A stretch of DNA of 42,956 nt from an uncultured Mycoplasmatota bacterium (GCA_900546245.1 URBY01000008.1:1-42956), one strand, 5' to 3'; shown: positions 14,716 to 23,561, numbered from the stretch's first letter. The notes: generated from the letters alone by a model not told the origin. Program-made: numbers and translations.

Positions 14716-15729
14716 GTGGATGTTACAAAAGAAACAAATCAATATTTAAGACCTATGATGAAAATATCAGAAATGGTTCCATATTTAAAGGAAAAAAATA
14801 TTAAATTTGAAAAAATGTCAGAAAAAGATGCTGAAAAATATTTAAGATATAATAATAACTATTATAATGTAACAGCATACAAGCATAATTTTGAAAGATA
14901 TGTAATTGATGGAAAATTTGTTGATAAATTTATTGATTTGGATTTTGCTTATTTAAAAGATTTAGCAATAATTGATCATAGAACAAGATTGGTATTGTTT
15001 AAAATGACTATAGACATTGAACACTATTTAAAAATAAGAATTTTAAATTTGATAGAAGATATAGAACAAGAGGATGGATATAGAATAGTTAATATGTATT
15101 TAGAAAAAGATTTTAATGATGAAAAATTTCCTAAAAAAGTGCATAAGAGTATTTTTAAAAAAGTGGGAAGTAGTTATTATGATAAAGTTTTTTCTAAATA
15201 TGACATTGATAAAGATAAAAAACTAGAAAATATTCCTATTTGGGAGTTTCTGGAAATAATAACATTTGGAGATTTAGTTAATTTTTATGAATTCTTTGCT
15301 AAAGAATATAATTTGGATAAAGAAATAAAAAATATTTTTATTTTCAGAGAAATAGTTAAACTAAGAAATGCAGTAGCACATAATTCTTGTATTTTATGTG
15401 ATTTAGACAAAAAGGACAACACTTTTGCTCCTGATTATAAAATATTAGCTTATCTAAATAATTGTAATATAAGAAAAGATACAAGAGATAATAAGCTTTC
15501 TAATTCTAGAATAAGACAAATGACTTATACACTTTATATGTTTAATGAGATTGTAACAAGCAAAGGTATCAAGAAAAATATTATTGAAGATATAAATAAT
15601 CTATTTTATGGAAGAATAAATTCACATAAAGAATACTATAATAATAATGAACTATTAAAATCAATATATACATATTTTGATAAGATAATAAAAAAATATT
15701 ATAGTAGTGATATTGACAAAATAGTTTGA
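14716..15729 (+). CDS. Abi_2 family (AbiD/AbiF-like) HEPN abortive-infection protein
   Basis: A 337-residue all-helical protein matching the Abi_2 family of phage-abortive proteins. Early motifs KISEMVPYLKEKNI and YLRYNNNYYNVTAYKHNF, then DHRTRLVLFKMTIDIEHYLK, are characteristic. The HEPN ribonuclease motif R-x4-H is RNAVAH (Arg217 to His222). Translation starts at GTG 14716 behind AGGATGTGA; the overlapping ATG is out of frame. The predicted action is RNA cleavage that stops growth on infection. The promoter of a small structured RNA begins within its last codons (15726), so the RNA is the obvious candidate partner or antitoxin. No membrane segments. Confidence 0.87.
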   Translation: MDVTKETNQYLRPMMKISEMVPYLKEKNIKFEKMSEKDAEKYLRYNNNYYNVTAYKHNFERYVIDGKFVDKFIDLDFAYLKDLAIIDHRTRLVLFKMTIDIEHYLKIRILNLIEDIEQEDGYRIVNMYLEKDFNDEKFPKKVHKSIFKKVGSSYYDKVFSKYDIDKDKKLENIPIWEFLEIITFGDLVNFYEFFAKEYNLDKEIKNIFIFREIVKLRNAVAHNSCILCDLDKKDNTFAPDYKILAYLNNCNIRKDTRDNKLSNSRIRQMTYTLYMFNEIVTSKGIKKNIIEDINNLFYGRINSHKEYYNNNELLKSIYTYFDKIIKKYYSSDIDKIV

Positions 15730-15754
15730 CATGATCATTGTTATGTGGTATTAT
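15726..15754 (+). promoter_or_regulatory. Strong promoter overlapping the Abi stop codon
   Basis: TTGACA (15726-15731), exactly 17 bases, TATTAT (15749-15754), with TG at 15746-15747 making it also an extended -10. Among the few -35/-10 pairs of this quality in the window, and no protein gene follows within 190 bases. Confidence 0.75.
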
Positions 15755-15759
15755 GATTA

Positions 15760-15822
15760 TGCGAGGAAAAAGTAGAAATACTTTTGCAAGGGCACTGTCA
15801 TTTTTGATGGAGCCCTATTTTT
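15760..15822 (+). ncRNA. Predicted small structured RNA next to the Abi gene
   Basis: Transcription from the 15726 promoter should start near 15760. The roughly 62-base product has hairpin 1, AAAAGTA-GAAA-TACTTTT (15768-15785, a 7-bp stem with a GNRA-type tetraloop), and hairpin 2, AGGGC...GCCCT (15789-15816), with an inner stem, one A-A mismatch and a T tail to 15822, acting as terminator. No ORF fits. It lies between the HEPN Abi gene and hsdR and could be the Abi protein's RNA antitoxin or guide-like partner; a leader for hsdR is the alternative, although its terminator and the separate hsdR promoter argue against that. Confidence 0.55.
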
Positions 15823-15905
15823 CATTTTTGATTATGTAATAAGAGATTTCATTTTCTCTTTTTTTTATAATTTTTTAGTTCAAATCCAAAGTTTACCAAT
15901 TTTCG

Positions 15906-15914
15906 TGATATAAT
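15906..15914 (+). promoter_or_regulatory. Extended -10 promoter for the hsdR operon
   Basis: TGATATAAT, 30 bases upstream of the hsdR start. Confidence 0.6.
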
Positions 15915-15944
15915 TGAAATATATATTGATTGGTAGGTGTAATG

Positions 15945-18701
15945 ATGGGAGTATATGAGAGTGAAGCAAGACTAGAAGATCGTATGATAGATCAACTTGT
16001 AAAGCAAGGCTATTCTAAGGTAGTAATAAATGATGTTAAAGAATTAGAACAAAATTTTAGAGAACAAGTCAATATTCATAACAAAATAGAGCTTAAAGAT
16101 AAAAATTTAAGTGATAAAGAATTTGAAAGATTAATGGTTAAAATATCTGGTAAAGGTGTCTTTCAATCAGCAAAAGAATTAAGACAAAAGCAAGATATTC
16201 AAAGAGATGATGGTAGTATTGTTTATATTGAATTATTCAATATAAAAGATTGGTGTAAGAATATATTTCAAGTAACTCATCAAACTACTGTTGAAGGAAA
16301 ATATACGAATAGATATGATGTAACTATTTTAATAAATGGATTACCTTTGGTTCAAGTTGAATTAAAACGTAGAGGTATTGATATGAAAGAAGCTTTTAAT
16401 CAAATCAAGAGATATAAAAGGCATTCTTATCAAGGATTATATAAATTTATTCAATTATTTGTAATAAGTAATGGAGTAGAAACTAAATATTTTGCAAATG
16501 GAGATCAAGAGTTAAATTATGGATTTACTTTTTATTGGACTGATATAAATAATGATAGAATTAATAACTTAGAACAATTTTGTGTATTTTTCTTAGATAG
16601 ATGTCATATAGGAAAAATGATAGCAAGATATATGATTGTTAATGAAACAGAAAAAATCTTGATGGTAATGAGACCTTATCAAGTATATGCAGTTGAAAAT
16701 ATTGTATCGCGTGCACTAGATACAAGTAATAATGGTTATGTATGGCATACAACTGGTTCCGGTAAAACAATTACTTCATTTAAAACAAGTCAAATTTTAT
16801 CTTTAGAACCATCTATCAATCAAGTATTCTTTTTAGTAGATAGAAAAGATTTGGATAAACAAACTTTGGATGAATTTAATAAATTTGATCCAGGTTGTGT
16901 TGATATGACTAATCAAACAGATAAATTAATAGAGCAGATTAAAGATAGTTCTAAACCATTAATTATAACTACAATCCAAAAAATGGCTAATGCTTGTACT
17001 AATCCTAAATATGCACATATTATGGAAAAATATAAAGATTTAAAAACAGTATTTATAATAGATGAATGCCATAGATCACAATTTGGTGATATGCATAAAC
17101 AGATTTCAAAGACATTTAGTAAAGCACAATACTTTGGATTTACTGGTACACCTAGATTTAAAGAAAATCCATCACAAGATGGTAGAAGTACTGCTGATAT
17201 ATTTGAAAAATGCTTACATACATATTTAATAAAAGACGCTATTAAAGATGAAAATGTATTAGGATTTAATGTTGATTATATAAAATTTATGGAAGTAAAT
17301 ACGGGTGCATTAGAAGAAGAGGTTATGGTAGAAAGCATAGATACTGATGAAGTGTTCTTAGCAGATGAAAGAGTAGGCTTAATTGCTCAGCACATTATTG
17401 ATCATCATAATATTAAAACAAGAGATAGAAAATATAATGCATTATTTACTGTATCTTCAATACCATTATTAATAAAATATTATGATGCTTTTAAAAAAAT
17501 AAATCATGATTTAAAAATAGGAGCAATATTTACTTACGGAGCAAATGAAGATTTAGATAAAAATCCAGAACATTCAAGAGAAGTATTAGATAGATATATG
17601 GAAGATTATAACAAGATGTTCAACACAAATTTCTCTACTCATAATTTTGATGGTTATTTTAGAGATATATGTAAAAGAATAAAAAATACAGAAATTGATA
17701 TAGTTATAGTTGTTAATATGTTATTGACCGGATTTGATGCTAAAAGATTAAATACGTTATATGTTGATAAACCACTTAAATATCATGATTTAATTCAAGC
17801 ATTTTCAAGAACAAATAGAGTTGAATCTGATACAAAGCCATTTGGTAATATAGTTTGTTATAGAACTACTAAAACTAGAGTGGATGAAGCTGTTAAATTG
17901 TTCTCTCAAACTGATAGTATTGACACCGTAATAATGGCACCATATGATACTTATCTAGATAAGTTTAATAAAGCTGTAGATAAGTTGTTAGAAATTACGC
18001 CAGTAGTAGAAAGTGTTGATGAACTAGAAAGAGAAGAAGATATAAAAGAATTTATTTTAGCATTTAGAGAGGTTGCTAAAATACTTGTTAGTTTAAAAAC
18101 ATTTAATCAATTTGATTTAGATAATGATGATACTGTTATTAATACTCAAATGTTTGAAGATTATAAAAGTAAATATTATGAGTTATATAGAAAAATTTCT
18201 AATGATAAGGAAAAAAGTTCAATTCTAAATGATGTTACATTCTCACTAGAATTAATTCAAACTGATAGAATTAATGTTTCATATATACTTAATTTAATTA
18301 GAAATGTTGATTTAACAGATGAAGAACAAAAGAAACGTGATATTGCAGATATTGAAAGTAAGTTAACAAATATTACAGATGATGAATTATTCTTAAAAGC
18401 AGATTTAATTAAGAGTTTCTTAAAATCTATTTTACCTGCACTAAAAGAAGATGATTCAATAGATGATGCTTTCAATGAACACATGAATAAGGAAAGAGAA
18501 AAAGAAATTGAAAAATTTGCTTTAAATAATAAAATTAATTTAGATAAATTAAATGAAATAATTAATGAGTATGAATATAGTAGTATTTTCCCAGACAAAG
18601 AAATAAATGAAGCTATTGATATAGATGATTATTGGGAAAGAAGAACTGTAAAAAATAAAGTCAAAGAATTTATTAAAAATATATTTAAGAAATTTTTATA
18701 G
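15945..18701 (+). CDS. hsdR: Type I restriction enzyme, R (motor and nuclease) subunit
   Basis: A 918-residue restriction subunit. N-terminal PD-(D/E)xK nuclease: Asp125 in NRYDVTIL, then VELKRRG (Glu139, Lys141). The SF2 translocase follows: TGSGKT (270-275), DECHRSQFGD (motif II, 373 onward), GFTGTPRF, LLTGFDAKRLNTLYVDKP and QAFSRTNR. The C-terminal helical region contacts HsdM. The start is chosen at 15945, the second of two adjacent ATGs, 5 bases after AGGTG; 15942 is nearly as good. It is the first gene of an hsdR-hsdM-DUF4268 operon, 9 bases before hsdM. It cleaves DNA far from unmodified sites when assembled with HsdM and HsdS. Confidence 0.96.
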   Translation: MGVYESEARLEDRMIDQLVKQGYSKVVINDVKELEQNFREQVNIHNKIELKDKNLSDKEFERLMVKISGKGVFQSAKELRQKQDIQRDDGSIVYIELFNIKDWCKNIFQVTHQTTVEGKYTNRYDVTILINGLPLVQVELKRRGIDMKEAFNQIKRYKRHSYQGLYKFIQLFVISNGVETKYFANGDQELNYGFTFYWTDINNDRINNLEQFCVFFLDRCHIGKMIARYMIVNETEKILMVMRPYQVYAVENIVSRALDTSNNGYVWHTTGSGKTITSFKTSQILSLEPSINQVFFLVDRKDLDKQTLDEFNKFDPGCVDMTNQTDKLIEQIKDSSKPLIITTIQKMANACTNPKYAHIMEKYKDLKTVFIIDECHRSQFGDMHKQISKTFSKAQYFGFTGTPRFKENPSQDGRSTADIFEKCLHTYLIKDAIKDENVLGFNVDYIKFMEVNTGALEEEVMVESIDTDEVFLADERVGLIAQHIIDHHNIKTRDRKYNALFTVSSIPLLIKYYDAFKKINHDLKIGAIFTYGANEDLDKNPEHSREVLDRYMEDYNKMFNTNFSTHNFDGYFRDICKRIKNTEIDIVIVVNMLLTGFDAKRLNTLYVDKPLKYHDLIQAFSRTNRVESDTKPFGNIVCYRTTKTRVDEAVKLFSQTDSIDTVIMAPYDTYLDKFNKAVDKLLEITPVVESVDELEREEDIKEFILAFREVAKILVSLKTFNQFDLDNDDTVINTQMFEDYKSKYYELYRKISNDKEKSSILNDVTFSLELIQTDRINVSYILNLIRNVDLTDEEQKKRDIADIESKLTNITDDELFLKADLIKSFLKSILPALKEDDSIDDAFNEHMNKEREKEIEKFALNNKINLDKLNEIINEYEYSSIFPDKEINEAIDIDDYWERRTVKNKVKEFIKNIFKKFL

Positions 18702-18710
18702 GAGGATGTT

Positions 18711-20270
18711 ATGTCAAGAGAAGAAAAACAACAATCACAACAAGCAGAACTTCAAAAACAACTTTGGAGTATTGCTAATTCCCTAAGGGGAAATATGGAT
18801 GCTAATGATTTCAAAAATTATATCTTAGGATTAATATTCTACAGGTATTTATCTGAAAATTTAGTTAATTATGTTGAAAATGTAATGTTAAGAAATAAAA
18901 TGAAATATGCTGATATGTTTAAGGATAAGGAACAAGCACAAGAGTTTAAGTCTGATCTAATAGAGGAAGAAAATATAGGTTATTGTATTGAACCAGAGTA
19001 TCTATGGAGTACATTAATTGATAACATTAAAACTGGTAAATTTGATATTTCAATGCTTGCTAAAGCAGTTAATGTTATCTCAGAATCTACTTTAGGTAAT
19101 GAATCAGAAGATGATTTCGAAAATTTATTTGAAGATATGGATTTAAACAACTCTAAATTAGGTAGAGGAGAGGCAGAAAGAACTAAACTAATTTCAACTA
19201 TTATGTTAAAAATAGATGATATAGACTTTCATCATGAAGATGCTGAAATTGATGTTTTAGGAGATGCATATGAGTACTTAATTTCAAACTTTGCAGCATC
19301 AGCAGGAAAGAAAGCAGGAGAGTTCTATACACCACAACAAGTATCAAGAATTCTTGCCAAATTAGTTACGTTAAATAAATCAAAACTTCAAAGTGTATAT
19401 GATCCAACTTGTGGATCTGGTTCATTACTGTTAAGAGTAGGTAAGGAATGTAAGGTAAGTTCATATTATGGACAAGAGTTTAATTCTACAACTTACAACT
19501 TAGCTAGAATGAACATGTTATTACATGGCGTTTCATTTAAACATTTTGATATTAAAAATGATGATACTTTAGAAAGGCCTAGACATTTAGACATGAAATT
19601 TGATGCAATAGTTGCTAATCCTCCATATTCTGCAAATTGGAGTGCTGATCCAAAGTTTATAGAGGATGAAAGATTTAGTGCTTATGGTAAATTAGCACCA
19701 AAATCAAAGGCAGATTTTGCTTTTATTCAACATATGATATACCAATTATCAGATAATGGAACTATGGCAGTAGTTCTTCCTCATGGCGTTTTATTTAGAG
19801 GAGCTTCAGAAGGAGTAATTAGAAAATATTTAATTGAAGAAAAAAACTATTTAGATGCAGTAATTGGATTACCAGCTAATATATTTTACGGAACAAGTAT
19901 TCCAACGTGTATATTAGTATTTAAAAAATGTAGAGAAAATGAAGATAATATTTTGTTTATTGATGCATCAAAAGATTTTGAAGCTGGAAAAAATCAAAAC
20001 AGATTAAGAGATGAAGATGTTGATAAAATTATTGAAACTTATAAAAATAGAGTTGAGATAGAAAAATATTGCCATGTTGCTCCAATGTCTGAAATAAAAG
20101 AAAATGAATATAATTTAAATATTCCTAGATATGTAGATACTTTTGAAGAGGAAGAAGAAATAGATATTAAAGCTGTTCAACAAGATCTTAAAGACATAGA
20201 CAAACAAATAGTTGAAGTAGATAAAGAACTTAATGCTTATTTAAAAGAATTAGGGTTGGAGGAAATTTAA
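18711..20270 (+). CDS. hsdM: Type I modification subunit, N6-adenine methyltransferase
   Basis: A 519-residue HsdM. N-terminal HsdM_N helical domain (about 10-150), then the Rossmann methylase domain with the SAM motif DPTCGSG (231-237) and the catalytic NPPY (303-306). The C-terminal coiled coil (about 480-515) binds HsdS. GGAGG lies before ATG 18711. It is translationally coupled to the next gene through TAATG at 20268-20272. It methylates adenine at the half-sites set by the current HsdS, so its specificity should change with the inversions downstream. Confidence 0.96.
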   Translation: MSREEKQQSQQAELQKQLWSIANSLRGNMDANDFKNYILGLIFYRYLSENLVNYVENVMLRNKMKYADMFKDKEQAQEFKSDLIEEENIGYCIEPEYLWSTLIDNIKTGKFDISMLAKAVNVISESTLGNESEDDFENLFEDMDLNNSKLGRGEAERTKLISTIMLKIDDIDFHHEDAEIDVLGDAYEYLISNFAASAGKKAGEFYTPQQVSRILAKLVTLNKSKLQSVYDPTCGSGSLLLRVGKECKVSSYYGQEFNSTTYNLARMNMLLHGVSFKHFDIKNDDTLERPRHLDMKFDAIVANPPYSANWSADPKFIEDERFSAYGKLAPKSKADFAFIQHMIYQLSDNGTMAVVLPHGVLFRGASEGVIRKYLIEEKNYLDAVIGLPANIFYGTSIPTCILVFKKCRENEDNILFIDASKDFEAGKNQNRLRDEDVDKIIETYKNRVEIEKYCHVAPMSEIKENEYNLNIPRYVDTFEEEEEIDIKAVQQDLKDIDKQIVEVDKELNAYLKELGLEEI

Positions 20271-21202
20271 TGAATGAAATTAAATTAGGAAAACTTGAAA
20301 AGATAAAAGATCTAAGAAGTATTTGGAAAAATGAAGAATATGATTTTACACCTTGGTTAGCTAAAGAACAAAATATTAAACTATTAAGTGATGAACTAGG
20401 GATTTCAATAAAAGTTTTAAAGACAGAAGCATCTGTCGGAAAATATTCTTTAGATATTCTAGCAGTTAACGAAGACACAAATGAAAATATTATTATTGAA
20501 AATCAACTTGAAATAACTAATCATGACCATTTAGGAAAAGTTCTTGTATATGGAGCTGGATATGATGCCAAAACAATTATTTGGATTGTAAAAGATTATA
20601 ATGAAGAACACAAGCAAGCAATCGAATGGTTAAATGAGCATTCTGATGAAAATATAAACTTATTTTTGGTAAAAATTGAATTGTTTAAAATTGGAAATTC
20701 TGAGATAGCCCCTCATTTTGAAATAATAAGTCAACCAAATGACTGGACAAAAACTATTAGAAGTAATCAAAGCAATACGGAATTAACTGGAATGAAACTT
20801 GTTGATTTAAATTTTTGGCAAGGGTTTAGTGAGTATTTATCTGACAATAGAACTACATTTTCTATTAGAAAAGCTCAGCCTCAACATTGGTATAGTTTAG
20901 CTATTGGTTCTAGCGATTGCCACATAGATTTAACTGTTAATAAAAATGGTGAAGTTGCTTGTTCATTATGGATTGAAAATAATAAAAGTCTATACAATAA
21001 ATTCTTTGAACATAAAAATGAAATAGAAACGGATTTAGGATATTCTGTTAAGTGGGATTATAAAGAAGGAAGTAAAGCTAGCAGTGTTGATATAAGAAGT
21101 GATTTTAGATTGGATTTAAAAAAAAGTGATTTGTCAAAAGGATATGAATGGTTATTAAATAAAGCTGAAGATTTTAAAAGAGTATTTAGAAAATATTTAT
21201 AA
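20270..21202 (+). CDS. DUF4268-domain protein, predicted PD-(D/E)xK-like nuclease
   Basis: A 310-residue protein in the usual hsdS position of the operon. The N-terminal part (about 40-150) looks like a restriction-endonuclease-like fold: VGKYSLDILAVNED, then IIIENQLEITNHDHLGK, with Asp and Glu/Gln where the D...E-x-Q/K motif would be, and YGAGYDAKTIIWIV. The C-terminal part (about 175-310) is the DUF4268 domain, ending in an F-x-R-V-F-R-K-Y-L tail. Translation is coupled to hsdM by a one-base overlap (A of TAA is A of ATG). Its role is unknown; it may be a second effector that uses the methylation state, or an anti-phage nuclease. Confidence 0.82.
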   Translation: MNEIKLGKLEKIKDLRSIWKNEEYDFTPWLAKEQNIKLLSDELGISIKVLKTEASVGKYSLDILAVNEDTNENIIIENQLEITNHDHLGKVLVYGAGYDAKTIIWIVKDYNEEHKQAIEWLNEHSDENINLFLVKIELFKIGNSEIAPHFEIISQPNDWTKTIRSNQSNTELTGMKLVDLNFWQGFSEYLSDNRTTFSIRKAQPQHWYSLAIGSSDCHIDLTVNKNGEVACSLWIENNKSLYNKFFEHKNEIETDLGYSVKWDYKEGSKASSVDIRSDFRLDLKKSDLSKGYEWLLNKAEDFKRVFRKYL

Positions 21203-21203
21203 T

Positions 21204-21246
21204 AAAAAGGATTTATACAAACATATTTTGCATAAGTCCTTTTTTT
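21204..21246. terminator. Bidirectional terminator between the hsd operon and inverted hsdS
   Basis: AAAAAGGATTTAT pairs with ATAAGTCCTTTTT (13 pairs with one wobble) around a 15-base loop, with A's on one side and T's on the other. The right arm lies inside the C-terminal repeat of hsdS. Confidence 0.7.
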
Positions 21247-22346
21247 AATTCTTTAAATTTTAGTAATTTTTTCTTTTCTAAATTTACCTTATTATTTATT
21301 GTATTAATAATTAAGGAAGTATTTTCTTGAACATCACCGCTTGGTATCTTAATTTTTATATCTGCCATTACGTTATTCATTAATTTGGGATTTCCTACGT
21401 ATGACACATGCCTTGGAGTTTCACAATTTAATAATTCGGCAAATAATTCATTAGTAAATATTATATTATCTTCATATAATACACCACATACGTTTGTACA
21501 TCTAAATTTGCCGTTTCTATAAAAGACTTTTCCAGCATTTGCACCATCTGTGGTCCATGTTAAATACTTGCCGTTAAAATCAAAAGTATCAGAATATCCC
21601 AATATTCCTTCATTAGAGGTTTGTGAAGAATAAACAGGATATTTATACGCACCATTCTTAAATTCACTTAATTCATTCTTTGGAATAACTACTCCTCTAG
21701 TTATTTTAAATAAATCTTTTATACATACAGTATGCCAATCAAAACTATTTTTCTTCAAACTCAATATAAGTCCTTTTTTAAATAACTTAAGGTCTTCAAT
21801 TTTTTTAGATTGTAGTTCTATTTTCTTATCTAATAATTCTAATGTTTTTCCAATTTTTATTTGTTCATTTATTTTAGGAATTGTAAATTTATATATACCT
21901 AATTCATCTCTGTTTATTTTAGGCATTCCAGTTCTCATTGATACCGAAGTAGCAAATTTAGTAAATTTAGGATTCAATAATAAATATAAAAGAAAGGTTG
22001 ATGTCAATTTTTCTTCTATTGGATTAATTGGATATGCATCTGCACTACATAACCCTACAAATTTTGGATAACAAACCTTTGCAAAATGAGGATTTATTTT
22101 GCCATAAATTACAGATTTTTCATTGAATAGATATTTTGAACTTATTAATTTATCATCTTTTGCTAAATTATATTCTAATAACCTTCCTGTTTCTTTTTCG
22201 ATATTACCAGGACCAATATGTGGTAAATTACAATATTCTTTTTTGTTTGGATCAACCTGACCATTTATAATAGAAACCAAATCATAAAATTTATAAGTAA
22301 TCCATTCATCATTAAATTCTTTAAATCTCAATTTAGGAACATTCAT
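21213..22346 (-). CDS. hsdS: Type I specificity subunit, allele 1, facing the hsd operon
   Basis: A 377-residue HsdS with two target-recognition domains (TRD1 about 15-165; TRD2 about 200-345) separated by the conserved helix LELLDKKIELQSKKIEDLKL (about 170-189) and closed by a second helix ending LKKGLMQNMFV. It lies opposite to hsdR-hsdM and must use a promoter upstream of 22380 in the recombinase segment. The ATG at 22346 lies behind GTGGTGAT. Its 5' end, central helix and 3' end are inverted copies of those in the hsdS at 23516, which makes TRD exchange possible. Confidence 0.94.
   Translation of the reverse strand: MNVPKLRFKEFNDEWITYKFYDLVSIINGQVDPNKKEYCNLPHIGPGNIEKETGRLLEYNLAKDDKLISSKYLFNEKSVIYGKINPHFAKVCYPKFVGLCSADAYPINPIEEKLTSTFLLYLLLNPKFTKFATSVSMRTGMPKINRDELGIYKFTIPKINEQIKIGKTLELLDKKIELQSKKIEDLKLFKKGLILSLKKNSFDWHTVCIKDLFKITRGVVIPKNELSEFKNGAYKYPVYSSQTSNEGILGYSDTFDFNGKYLTWTTDGANAGKVFYRNGKFRCTNVCGVLYEDNIIFTNELFAELLNCETPRHVSYVGNPKLMNNVMADIKIKIPSGDVQENTSLIINTINNKVNLEKKKLLKFKELKKGLMQNMFV
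21777..21846. repeat. Inverted repeat 2, copy A (central helix of hsdS allele 1)
   Basis: 70 bases, the reverse-complement counterpart of 24052-24121, with a handful of mismatches. Contains AACTTAAGGTCTTCAA (21784-21799), which matches 14 of 16 bases with a stretch in inverted repeat 1. Recombination with copy B would exchange TRD1 between the two hsdS genes. Confidence 0.8.
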
Positions 22347-22380
22347 TTTATCACCACTTTTCAGGTCCTTAAGTTTAATA
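22301..22380. repeat. Inverted repeat 1, copy A (5' end of hsdS allele 1)
   Basis: 80 bases, reverse complement of 23482-23561 with about six mismatches. It covers the leader, ribosome-binding site and first 15 codons. Candidate crossover core TTCAGGTCCTTAAGTT at 22360-22375. Confidence 0.85.
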
Positions 22381-22441
22381 CTTGAAAAGCGGTTAACTAG
22401 AATGTTCCTATATAATATTTGTGGAAAGGAGAAAGAATTTA

Positions 22442-23413
22442 ATGATTATTAAATCAAGAAAGATACTTTACAAGGATTGGATTTATGCGTGGCTTATTGA
22501 GAAAAAAGATTATATTAAGGAATCTACTTATGCAAATTATTCAAATAATATTTTTAATCATATAATTCCTAAATTAGGTAATTATACATTAAATGAGATT
22601 AACCATAAGATTATTCAAGATTTTCTTTTAGAGTTATCCAAAAATGGAAGAAAGGATAATACAGGTGGATTATCAGAAAAAACTATTAAAGATATTACAA
22701 TTATTGTAAAGGGAAGTATTAAAAAAGGTATTAATGAAGGTAAAATAAAACATATAGAATTATCATTTAATTATCCAAAAGATAATAAAGAAAAAAGTAT
22801 ATATATACTAACAAAGCATGAACAAAATAAAATTACTAATTATGTTTTAGATAATAGGAATACAAAAAATATAGGATTTTTAATATCTTTATATTCAGGA
22901 ATAAGAATTGGTGAACTTTGTGCTTTACAATGGAAAGATATAGATTTTAAAAATAATAAATTAATGATTTCAAAGACAATTCAAAGAGTGTATATTAAAG
23001 ACAAAGATAAAAGTATTTCTAAGGTTATTATAACAACTCCAAAAACTAAAAATGCTAATAGAGAAATTCCTATTAATAAAGACTTTATAGAATTATTAAA
23101 GCCATTAAAAACAGATAAGGATAACTATATTTTATCTAATAATGATAAATATATTGAGCCAAGAACATATAGAAAATATTTTAATAAGATATTAAATGAA
23201 TTAAAAATAAAACACTTCAATTTTCATTCTTTAAGACATACATTTGCAACAAATTGTATTTCCTTAGGATGTGATTGCAAAACAGTTAGTGAACTATTAG
23301 GACATGCTAATGTTAATATCACTTTAAATTTATATGTTCATCCAAGATATTCGCAAAAGAAAAAATGTATAGATCTAGTAAGCAAAGTATTTCAAGAAAA
23401 AGTTAATAAGTGA
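22442..23413 (+). CDS. Tyrosine recombinase (Xer/integrase family), probable hsdS invertase
   Basis: A 323-residue site-specific recombinase. N-terminal SAM-like core-binding domain (about 10-105) and C-terminal catalytic domain with Arg155 (YSGIRIGEL), a Lys near 203, His262-x-x-Arg265-His266 (FHSLRHTF), His288 (LLGHAN) and the nucleophile Tyr298 (NLYVH): the full catalytic set. The start is ATG 22442, with GGAG about 10 bases upstream; the in-frame GTG at 22421 would precede that site. It lies between two head-to-head hsdS genes and inside inverted repeat 1, so it very probably inverts these segments, as CreX/PsrA-type recombinases do in phase-variable type I loci. Confidence 0.92.
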   Translation: MIIKSRKILYKDWIYAWLIEKKDYIKESTYANYSNNIFNHIIPKLGNYTLNEINHKIIQDFLLELSKNGRKDNTGGLSEKTIKDITIIVKGSIKKGINEGKIKHIELSFNYPKDNKEKSIYILTKHEQNKITNYVLDNRNTKNIGFLISLYSGIRIGELCALQWKDIDFKNNKLMISKTIQRVYIKDKDKSISKVIITTPKTKNANREIPINKDFIELLKPLKTDKDNYILSNNDKYIEPRTYRKYFNKILNELKIKHFNFHSLRHTFATNCISLGCDCKTVSELLGHANVNITLNLYVHPRYSQKKKCIDLVSKVFQEKVNK

Positions 23414-23447
23414 CTTTTTCTTTTTGCAATAATTTTTTTAGAAAGTG

Positions 23448-23456
23448 TGTTATAAT
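23448..23456 (+). promoter_or_regulatory. Extended -10 promoter facing hsdS allele 2
   Basis: TGTTATAAT, between the recombinase stop and inverted repeat 1 copy B, hence inside the segment that repeat 1 would invert. Confidence 0.65.
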
Positions 23457-23481
23457 TAATATGAATAGTTTAGTATCTATT

Positions 23482-23561
23482 TATTAAACTTAAGGACTTG
23501 AAATGTGGTGATTAAATGAATGTTCCTAAATTAAGATTTAAAGAATTTAATGATGAGTGGA
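23482..23561. repeat. Inverted repeat 1, copy B (5' end of hsdS allele 2)
   Basis: Partner of 22301-22380. Candidate crossover core AACTTAAGGACTTGAA at 23487-23502. The inverted segment between the two copies holds the recombinase gene and both hsdS promoters. Confidence 0.85.

Noticed and set aside
15760..15822. Single-unit CRISPR repeat or tracr-like RNA for a Cas13-like effector
   Set aside because: No repeat array and no Cas gene; the adjacent protein is Abi_2 type with one visible R-x4-H motif, so only an antitoxin or partner RNA is proposed.
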